Positions 55,601 to 64,000 of a stretch of 64,000 nt of DNA are shown one piece after another. Location: positions 496,001-560,000 of the forward strand of contig NW_026942506.1 of assembly GCF_024139115.2 (NCBI RefSeq). Direction: 5' to 3'. Source of the DNA: Armigeres subalbatus (lineage: Eukaryota; Arthropoda; Insecta; Diptera; Culicidae). A program made the translations under genes and the position numbers. The first letter of the stretch is position 1, and each line of letters starts with the position of its first letter. Under the pieces are notes generated by a model. The model was not told the DNA's origin. It saw nothing but the letters and a program-made list of their open reading frames with translations, and searched no databases.

Positions 55601-57335
55601 ATTCCTGGAGGAACTTCCGGAGGAATTCCTGGAGGAACTTCCGGAGGAATTCCTGGAGGAACTTCCGGAGGAATTCCTGGAGGAACTTCCGGAGGAATTC
55701 CTGGAGGAACTTCCGGAGGAATTCCTGGAGGAACTTCCGGAGGAATTCCTGGAGGAACTTCCGGAGGAATTCCTGGAGGAACTTCGGAGGAATTCCTGGA
55801 GGAACTTCGGAGGAATTCCTGGAGGAACTTCCGGAGGAATTCCTGGAGGAACTTCCGGAGGAATTCCTGGAGGAACTTCCGGAGGAATTCCTGGAGGAAC
55901 TTCGGAGGAATTCCTGGAGGAACTTCCGAAGGAATTCCTGGAGGAACTTCCGGAGGAATTCCTGGAGGAACTTCCGGAGGAATTCCTGGAGGAACTTCCG
56001 GAGGAATTCCTGGAGGAACTTCCGGAGGAATTCCTGGAGGAACTTCCGGAGGAATTCCTGGAGGAACTTCCGGAGGAATTCCTGGAGGAACTTCCGGAGG
56101 AATTCCTGGAGGAACTTCCGGAGGAATTCCTGGAGGAACTTCGGAGGAATTCCTGGAGGAACTTCCGGAGGAATTCCTGGAGGAACTTCCGGAGGAATTC
56201 CTGGAGGAACTTCCGGAGGAATTCCTGGAGGAACTTCCGGAGGAATTCCTGGAGGAACTTCCGGAGGAATTCCTGGAGGAACTTCCGGAGGAATTCCTGG
56301 AGGAACTTCCGGAGGAATTCCTGGAGGAACTTCCGGAGGAATCCCTGGAGGAACTTCCGGAGGAATTCCTGGAGGAACTTCCGGAGGAATTCCTGGAGGA
56401 ACTTTCGGAGGAATTCCTGGAGGAACTTCCGGAGGAATTCCTGGAGGAACTTCCGGAGGAATTCCTGAAGGAACTTCCGGAGGAATTCCTGGAGGAACTT
56501 CCGGAGGAATTCCTGGAGGAACTTCCGGAGGAATTCCTGGAGGAACTTCCGGAGGAATTCCTGGAGGAACTTCCGGAGGAATTCCTGGAGGAACTTCGGG
56601 AGGAATTCCTGGAGGAACTTCCGGAGGAATTCCTGGAGGAACTTCCGGAGGAATTCCTGGAGGAACTTCCGGAGGAATTCCTGGAGGAACTTCCGGAGGA
56701 ATTCCTGGAGGAACTTCCGGAGGAATTCCTGGAGGAACTTCCGGAGGAATTCCTGGAGGAACTTCCGGAGGAATTCCTGGAGGAACTTCCGGAGGAATTC
56801 CTGGAGGAACTTCGGAGGAATTCCTGGAGGAACTTCCGGAGGAATTCCTGGAGGAGCTTCGGAGGAATTCCTGGAGGAACTTCCGGAGGAATTCCTGGAG
56901 GAGCTTCGGAGGAATTCCTGGAGGAACTTCCGGAGGAATTCCTGGAGGAACTTCGGAGGAATTCCTGAAGAACTTCCGGATGAATTGCTGAAGGAACTTC
57001 CGGATCAATTCTTGAAGAAACTTCCGGAGGTATTCCTGGAGGAACTTCCGGAGGAATTCCTGGAGGAACTTCCGGAGGAATTCCTGGAGGAACTTCCGGA
57101 GGAATTCCTGGAGGAACTTCCGGAGGAATTCCTGGAGGAACTTCCGGAGGAATTCGTGGAGGAACTTCCGGAGGAATTCCTGGAGGAACTTCCGGAGGAA
57201 TTCCTGGAGGAACTTCCGGAGGAATTCCTGGAGGAACTTCCTGGAGGAACTTCCGGAGGGACTTCCGGAGGAACTTCCGGAGGGACTTCCGGAGGAACTT
57301 CCTGGAGGAACTTCCGGAGGAATTTCTGGAGGAAC
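55600..57335. repeat. 24-bp minisatellite (GGAGGAACTTCCGGAGGAAT), about 72 units
   Basis: Near-perfect tandem array. The 24-bp unit is two related 12-bp halves, GGAGGAACTTCC and GGAGGAATTCCT, and the right edge (57235-57305) drops back to 12-bp repeats. The unit contains no stop codon in any of the six frames. That explains the 602-codon minus frame (PGIPPEVP, EFLRKFLQ and SSSRNSSG, switching at 23-bp units that lost one C) and the plus frame at 56985-57377 (EELPEEFL). There is no start context or gene structure, so it is not called as a protein. The array begins exactly where the retroelement homology stops. Confidence 0.95.
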
Positions 57336-57423
57336 TGTAATGTTGGAAATGTAATAAAAAAAAGTAGAAATTGCTGAGGCTAATGACATAAATAACAGCT
57401 GCAACAATCTGCTACCCTTGAAA

Positions 57424-57430
57424 GTATCTT

Positions 57431-57461
<31 letters not shown>

Positions 57462-57733
57462 TTGGCATTACATCCCCACACTGGGACAGAGTCGCCTCGC
57501 AGCTTAGTGTTCATTAAACACTTCCACAGTTATTAACTGCGAGGTTTCTAAGCAAGGTTACCATTTTTGCATTCGTATATCATGAGGCTAACACGATGAT
57601 ACTTTTATGCCCAGGGAAGTCGAGATAATTTCCAATCCGAAAATTGTCTAGACCGGCACCGGGAATCGAACCCAGCCACCCTCAGCATGGTCTTGCTTTG
57701 TAGCCGCGCGTCTTACCGCACGGCTAAGGAGGG
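57424..57733 (-). mobile_element. tRNA-derived SINE (Feilai-like) with AAG tail
   Basis: On the minus strand the element starts GGGCCCTCCTTAGCCGTGCG, with an A-box-like CGTGCGGTAAGACG and a B box GGTTCGATTCCCGG. It continues through a conserved body (GGAAATTATCTCGACTTCCC, GAGGCGACTCTGTCCCAG) and ends in an AAG run of about eleven repeats (57428-57460). CCCTTGAAA flanks both ends (57415-57423 and 57734-57742). It appears full length. The architecture fits the Aedes Feilai SINE; the name is from memory of the family and unverified. Confidence 0.88.
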
Positions 57734-57742
57734 CCCTTGAAA

Positions 57743-57935
57743 TGTAGGCATGGAAAAATGCACTTTTTCGCGGCAATATGTTTTTCCAACGCACCTACAA
57801 CTACGTAGAACACTGGAAAAGTGTAAAAATTAAAATTAAAAAGTTAGAAATGAGTTTTGAGGATTTAAAAACTTTTCACCCCTATAACACAGCAGAGATG
57901 GATATCTGGTGTCTTCGACAAGTGTCGAAAAATTG
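57743..57935. other. Short AT-rich spacer
   Basis: No frame or motif of note between the SINE and the second retroelement relic. Confidence 0.5.
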
Positions 57936-57939
57936 AAGC

Positions 57940-58720
57940 TCATGAATCATGCTCTGAGCCACAAACACACCATTTGCTAGTTTCGCTCCGAGTATGTATG
58001 CAGCACTTTTCGCTTGAAAACCAGAAAGCTCTCCGGTTCGCCTCTTCTAATGCCCATGCTTCAACATTAATGGTTAAGCCTATCCTCGCCGTTTCCCTCT
58101 TCAGTGGGACAAAAGCCTCCACTACTGCTCTGCGATCGATTCCAATGAGGTCGATATCATCCGCAAAGCCCAGGAGCATATGCGACCGTGTGATGATAGT
58201 GCCGTTCCTCTGCACGCCAGATCTCCTAATAGCGCCCTCGAGCAATCTTTAACAATAAATTCGAGTGCATCCTTCCTTCAATCCGTCTAAGGTCACAAAC
58301 GAGGTTAACACTTCGCCTGCAATTCGATTATTTGATTTCAGGCCATCAAGCGTTCCACGTATTAGTCTAATCAGTTTCGCCGGAAAACCATGTTCGGACA
58401 TTGTCTGCCACAGCTCATTTCTTTTCTCTGAATCGTACGCTGCTTTGAAATCAATTAACAGATTGTGAGTCTGCAATTTGTATTCCGAATTTATCAAGGA
58501 TCATCCGCAGGCTAAACATCCGTCGTCGATCGGCCCTCACGAAATCCTGCCTGGTATTCGCCGACGAAGGACTCCTCAAGCGTTCACCGGACTTTACCAT
58601 TCTACAAATCTTCGACGTGCTTCTTCCATCTGGCTGCCACCATAGTATTGTCTGTCAGCAAATTCCCTCGGCCAATGCATGGCGGGCACTGGTGCAGTCT
58701 TATGCCGCGTACTATTGATG
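57940..58720 (-). pseudogene. Second non-LTR reverse transcriptase relic
   Basis: Minus-strand translation from 58720 down gives HINSTRHKTAPVPAMHWP, then EYQAGFREGRST (about 58560-58530), and in another frame SLRMILDKFGIQIADS. HNLLIDFKAAYDSEKRNELW follows (motif A, catalytic aspartate), then SFVTLDGLKEG, LLGFADDIDLIG (FADD at 58156-58167) and TARIGLTIN. The order and the F-A-D-D catalytic pair identify a non-LTR reverse transcriptase. Frame changes near 58515 and 58250 and the lost junction after LKEGC make it inactive. The style (HLLIDFKAAYDS, ADDIDIIG) differs from the I-clade relic at 54-55 kb, so this is a separate element. Clade not assigned. Confidence 0.85.
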
Positions 58721-60104
58721 TGTGCGTAAAACCTCCGCATATCGTTTCTATCCATGTTCTCCTGCTTCAGCTATCACGGTCTCTTTGTTTGCCTTTTTTT
58801 CTTTTTAATTGTACGACCACTTGCAAATGAAGGAATATGGGCAAACATATTAATCGAACACTGTTTAATCGCCATGATTCGTCGTTTTCGTCGTATTCGA
58901 TATCGACTTTTATTCATAACATGGAGACAACACAGTCAAATAAAAAGGTGCAAATAAACAAATAAATAGATGGTCTCCGTGCCTTTTAAAAAGGTTTGTT
59001 TTGGAGCGAATTTTAGCCTGTTTACGAGAAGGCAAAAAAAATCGCCGGCGATATAAGCGTCCACTTGAACGATGTTCAAAACAAACGTTTGAGAGTCCTA
59101 TGCGGCTTAAAATAAGGATTTGAACTTGTAATAAAACGAGTTGATACTATTCCATTGAACTTTGTGTCCACTACTTTTTACTTACTTACAGATACGTATT
59201 TCGATCCCAATCTATACCCTCTAGACTAGACTTATCTAAGAGAAACATCCACGAGAAACACGTTCTTTCGAGTGAGCACAATCAAAATTATAAAAATACG
59301 TGAGATAATGTGAGAATATTATGTTGCGGTTCCAAATCTTTAAATAAAAATGTGATGCGGTTTCACTACTTTTTGCCACTGGTGTACAAAATCGCAATCA
59401 AAACTTTCATAATAGTTTCGTTGCTTATCTCGCAGGTGCATCAAATATAATCATTGATTTATCCTTCCATGATATTATGAAGTCTTCCTTTACCAAGCAT
59501 ACGATGCGTGGCTACAGCAAGACCAACTTAAAATGCTCGGATTCGGTTGCTGATCTTGGTTTAGGAAATTATTTTGAAATTTTTCATTTTCCCTGGGCAT
59601 AGAGTATTCATGTGACGATTGTTCACAAAAGTATGTTTATTAACTTGGCGAAACCTTGCGAGCCAACAATGTCCCAGTTGGATCAATGCCAACAAAAAGA
59701 AGAATACTATGCACTCCCCTGCGGCAATTACAATCAACTGTCGCTTTCAATAGCCATGTGTGCTTCGAACGTGTTGCTTGCAATCATTTTGCTTCGCCTC
59801 CTCGTGCCATCATCAATCGCCATACTTCTGGGCGGACCATGCGAATCGATTCAGGAGCAAACACCTGGTCCCACCGAGCTGCTTCACATGTGCTGCTGGT
59901 CAACCTGACTTTGCTTCCGGTGCAGTGCTGTCATGGTGGTTACTCAAGTTACTCACCAGTAACCAGCTCTGGGACCAAAAAAATTTTTTTTGCTTACTTT
60001 TCACCGAAACGAAAAATAATTTTCTTCTGAAAAATTTTCCGCTCTCTAATCGCTTTTACTGCTCCTACCATTCTGAAATCGCCCCCTTCCCCATTCTCCA
60101 TGTA
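58721..60104. other. No supported gene
   Basis: Unique AT-rich sequence. Three overlapping plus frames at 59612-60131, in three different phases, have no motif and no dominant codon pattern. AATAAA hexamers occur but no transcript can be proposed. Confidence 0.45.
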
Positions 60105-63100
60105 TCCTATTCAGGATTCCCGGTCCCCTAGAACGTATTATTCGAACTTTTTGCACCCCTGTGGAAATATGTCCTCTGCAGGATCTCCGCCCTCCTATAC
60201 GAATCCTCTAACTAATTTGCGCCTTCTTAGATTAAAAAAAGTCCTCTACGGGATCTAGAACTATTATTTGAACTTTTTGCGCCCCCGTAGAATTTATTTT
60301 TTAAATATCTCCGCCCTCTATACATTCCTCTAACTTTTCTGCACCCCCGTAGATTTCAAAATATGTCCTCTACAGGTTTCCGCTCAAAACGTATTACTCA
60401 AACTGTTAGCGCCCTGTAGATTTAGAAATATGTCCTCGGTAGGATCTCCGCCCTCCCATACGTGATCCTCTAACTTTTTTGCGACCCTGCAGATTTAAAA
60501 ATATGTCCTCCACGGGATTTCCGCTCTCCTAGAACGTATTATTCGAACTTTTTTCGCCCCTGGATTTAGAAATATGTCCTCTGTAGGATCTCCACCCTAT
60601 ATGTATTCCTCTAACTTTTTGCGCCCTATAGATTTGAAAAATGTCCTTCAGAGATTTCGCTCCCTGGAAACTTCAAACTTTTTAGCGCCCCGTATTCCTT
60701 TAACTGTTTTGACCCTTAAATTAAAAAAGTACTCTACTATGGGATTCCGCCCCAAGAACGTATTATTTGAACTTTTTCCGTAAATTTATTTATTTATTTT
60801 ATTTATTTATCTCCGCCCTACTATACGCTGTATTCCTTTAATTGTTTTGGGCACCTTAGATTTCAAAATATGTCCCCTGTTGTATCTCCGCCCTCCTATA
60901 CCTATTCCTCTTGCGCCCTCTTAGATTCAAAATATGTCCTCTAGGGATTTCTCCCCAAAAACGTATTACTCGAACTGTTAGCGCCCTGTAGATTTAGAAA
61001 TGTGTCCTCGGGATCTCCGCCCTCCCACGTGATCCTCTAACTGTTTGCCCCTGCAGATTTGAAAATATGCCCTCCACGGGATTTCCTCTCCTAGAACGTA
61101 TTATTCGAACTTTTTCGCCCCGTGGATTTAGAAATATGTCCTCTGTAGGATCTCCACCCTATATGTATGCCTCTAACTTTTTGCCTTAGATTTCAAAATA
61201 TGTCCTCTATGGGTTTCTGCTCTCTTAAAACGTATTTTTCGAACTGTTTGCGCCCCGTAGATTTAGAAATATGTCCTCTAGAGTCTCCCTCTCTATATGT
61301 ATTCCTTGAACTTTTTGCGCCCTATAGATTTGAAAAAATGTCCTTCAGATTTCCGCCCCACTAGAAACTTCAAACTTTTTAGCGCCCCGTATTCCTTTAA
61401 CTGTTTTGAGCCTCCTCAAATTTAAAAAAAAGTACTCTATGGGATTCCGCCCTTGAACGTATTATTTGAACTTTTTGCGCCCGTAGAATTTATTTATTTA
61501 TTTATCTCCGCCCTACTATACGCCGTATTCCTTTAATTGTTTTGAGCACCCTTAGATTTCAAAATATGCCCCTGTTGTATCTCCGCCCTCCTATACCTAT
61601 TCCTCTTGCGCCCTCTTAGATTTCAAAATATGTCCTCTACGGGATTTCCGCTCCCCTAAAACGTATTACTCGAACTGTTTGCGCCCTGTAGATTTAGAAT
61701 ATGTCCTCTGCAGGATCTCGCCCTCCCTATACGTATTGCTCTAATTGTTTTGCGCCCCTTAGATTTCAAAATATGTCCTCTACGAGTTTCTGCTCCTTAA
61801 AACGTATTATTCGAATTTTTGCGCCCCGTAGATTTAGGAAAATTGACCCTGATTTTTACCCCTAGAACGTATTATTCGAACTTTTTACGCCCCGTGCATT
61901 TAGAAATATGTCCTCTGCAGGATCTCCGCCCTCCTATACGAGTCATTCTATTTTGCCACCGTACATTTTGAAATATTTCCTCTACATGATCTCCCCCTAT
62001 ACGTGTTTCTCTAACTTTTTGCGGCCCTAGAAATCAAAATATGTTCTCGAATTTCCTCCCTAGAACGTATCATTCAAACTTTTTGCGCCCCGTGGATTTA
62101 GAAATATGTACTCTGAAGGATCTCCGCCCTCTTATATGTATTCTTCTAACTTTTTTGCGCCGCTGTAGATTGAAAACAAATCCTCTTCAGGGTTTCCGCC
62201 ATCATAGAAGGTATCATTCAAACTTTTGCGCCCCTGGATTTAGAAATATGTCCTCTAGGGATCTCCGCCCTCTATACGTATTCCTCTAATTTTTGCGCCC
62301 CTAAGATTTCAAATATGTCATCTACGGATTTCCTCCCCTAGAACGTAATTTTCGAACCTTTCAAGCCCTCATAGAATTATAAATATGTCCTCCGAACTCC
62401 TACGTATTCCTCTAACTTTTTTTGCGCAACCGTTGATTTAAAAAACCGCTCTTTCCGTATTGTTCGAACTTTTTTGCCCGTAGATTTAGAAATATGTCCT
62501 CTGCAGGATCTCACACTCCTATAAGTGTTCCTCTAACTTTTTGAGCCGTAGAAATAAAAAAATGTCTGCTTCGGATTTCCGCCCCGAGAACGTATTATTC
62601 AAACTTTTTGCGCCCGTAGAATTAGAAATATGTCCTCTACATGATCTCTGCCCTCCTATAGCATTCCTCTTACTTTTTGCCCTGTAGATTTAAAAAAAAT
62701 GTCTGCTGCGAGACGTATTATGCTGCCCCTAGAACTAAATAAAACGTCAGCTGGATCTCCGCCCTCTATATGTGTTCCTCTTACTTTTTTCGCCCTGTAG
62801 ATTTTAAGAAAATTTTCCGCTTCGAGTTTCCGCCCTCTACGAATTTCTTCAACTTTTTTGCGCTCCGTAGATTTCAAAATATGTCCTCTAGGATTTCTGC
62901 TCCCTAGAAAGAATTATTAAAAAAAATTGCGCCCCATGGATTTAGAAATATGTCCTCTGTGGATCTCCGCCGTCCTACATATATGAATTCCTATTACTTT
63001 TTGCGCCTGAAGATTAAAAAAATGGTTCTCTGGAGGATTTCCGCTCCCTAAAACATATTATTCTAACTTTTATGCGCCCCGTGGATTAAGAAATATGTCC

Positions 63101-64000
63101 TCTGTAGGATCTCCGCCCTCCTATGAATTCTTCCATTTTGCGCCCCTCTGCAGGATCTCCGCCCTCCTATATGTATTCCTCTAACTTTTTGCCCCTTAGA
63201 TTTCAAAATATGTCCTCTAAGGAGTTTCTGCTCCCTAGAAAAATTATTAAAAAAAATTGCGCCCCTTGGATTTAGAAATATGTCCTCGGGATCTCCGTCC
63301 TATATGAATTCCTGTTACTTTTTGCCCTGTAGATTAAAAAAATGGTTCTCTGGAGGATTTCCGCTCCCCTAAAACATATTATTCTACTTTTATCGCCCCT
63401 GGATTAAGAATATGTCCTCTATGGATCTCCGCCCTCCTAAAATTCTTCCATTTTGCGCCCCTCTGCAGGATCTCCGCCCTCCTATATGTCCTCTAACTTT
63501 TTGCCTTAGATTTCAAAATATGTCCTCTGGATTTCCGCTCCCCTAGAAAGAATTATTAAAAAAATTGCGCCCCATGGATTTAGAAATATGTCCTCTGTAG
63601 GATCTCCTCCTATATGAATTCCTGTTACTTTTTGCGCCCTGTAGATTAAAAAAATGGTTCTCTGGAAGTTTCCGCTCCCTAAAACATATTATTCTAACTT
63701 TTTTGCGCCCTTGGTTTAGAAATATTGCTCTGTAAGATCTCCTCCTCTATACGATTTCTTCTATTTTGCCCCCATAGATTTTGAAATATGTCCTCTGCAG
63801 GATCTCCGCCTTCCTATACACGCTCCTCTAACTTTTTGCGCCTGTAGATTAAAAAATTGTCCGCTTCAGTTTCCGCCCCTAGAACATATTATTCGAAGTT
63901 TTCTGCGCCCTCGTGGATTTAGAAATATGTCTTCTGCAGGATCTCCGCCCTCCGATACGAATTCCTCTATGTTGCGCTCCGAGATTTTGAAATATGTCCT
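60105..64000. repeat. Satellite of about 130-bp dimers, open at right edge
   Basis: Two related half-units alternate. Type A carries GGATCTCCGCCCTCCTATA, ATTCCTCTAACTTTTTGCGC and AGATTTCAAAATATGTCCTC. Type B carries GATTTCCGCTCCCCTAGAAC, GTATTATTCGAACTTTTTG and GTGGATTTAGAAATATGTCC. Spacing between successive GGATCTCCGCC motifs is about 125 to 145 bp because small deletions are frequent. At least 28 dimers are present and the array continues past the window. A TTTATTTATTTATTT stretch appears in two units (about 60784 and 61490). No coding content. Confidence 0.93.

Noticed and set aside
55599..57407. 602-codon minus-strand open frame
   Set aside because: It is the translation of a 24-bp minisatellite whose unit has no stop in any frame. 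There is no start context, domain or composition change.
59612..60131. Three overlapping plus-strand frames of about 100-124 codons
   Set aside because: Three different phases over the same bases with no motif, and they run into the satellite.
1..64000. CRISPR arrays among the many direct repeats
   Set aside because: All arrays are contiguous minisatellites or satellites without unique spacers, and the genome is eukaryotic.

Overview
The window looks like nuclear DNA from a culicine mosquito, most likely Aedes. The evidence is its AT-rich, repeat-saturated composition, tRNA-derived SINEs of the Aedes kind, many short palindromic DNA transposons, broken non-LTR and Ty3/gypsy retroelements, and a single insect-type transcription-factor exon. 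There is no operon-like packing. Nearly every long reading frame is a by-product of a tandem repeat.

Only one host coding segment is well supported. It is a plus-strand terminal exon at 40824-41557, entered through a clear splice acceptor and encoding a Pipsqueak-type helix-turn-helix DNA-binding domain. It belongs to the BTB-PSQ transcription factors (jim lovell or bric-a-brac class). A stop codon, an AT-rich 3' UTR-like tract and an AATAAA signal at 42858 follow. No BTB exon is visible, so the 40 kb upstream is probably, at least in part, intron of this gene.

Layout: 1-930, 22-bp minisatellite. 931-5390, mostly unique. 5395-6330, 17-bp tandem array. 6725-9130, AT-rich low-complexity block. 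9.7-10.6 kb, a TTAA-flanked MITE and a tRNA-derived SINE. 10.6-23.2 kb, unique stretches alternating with degenerate arrays, including a duplicated repeat block whose first copy carries a hAT-like MITE. 27.77-30.17 kb, a truncated gypsy-type LTR element carrying a SINE fragment and a MITE. 30.2-39.3 kb, further MITEs, a 490-bp snapback palindrome, a 1.9-kb terminal-inverted-repeat element with spliced-exon-like open frames sitting inside another palindromic element, a degenerate array and a hAT transposase relic. 40.8-42.9 kb, the host exon and 3' UTR. 44.3-45.0 kb, a SINE with long target duplications, one of them split by a MITE. 45.4-47.9 kb, 51-bp and 23-bp minisatellites. 48-50.6 kb, two simple repeat families. 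54.3-58.7 kb, two broken non-LTR retroelements, a 1.7-kb 24-bp minisatellite and a minus-strand SINE. 60.1-64 kb, a satellite of about 130-bp dimers running off the window.

The most informative part is the set of nested insertions. In four of them the empty or uninterrupted site can be read elsewhere in the window, or restored as a reading frame or a repeat arm. This gives exact element borders and relative insertion order. I saw no CRISPR array, bacterial gene or convincing new enzymatic system. The best candidate for something undescribed is the TIR element at 33213-35098, which carries phase-compatible exon-like segments of unknown origin.
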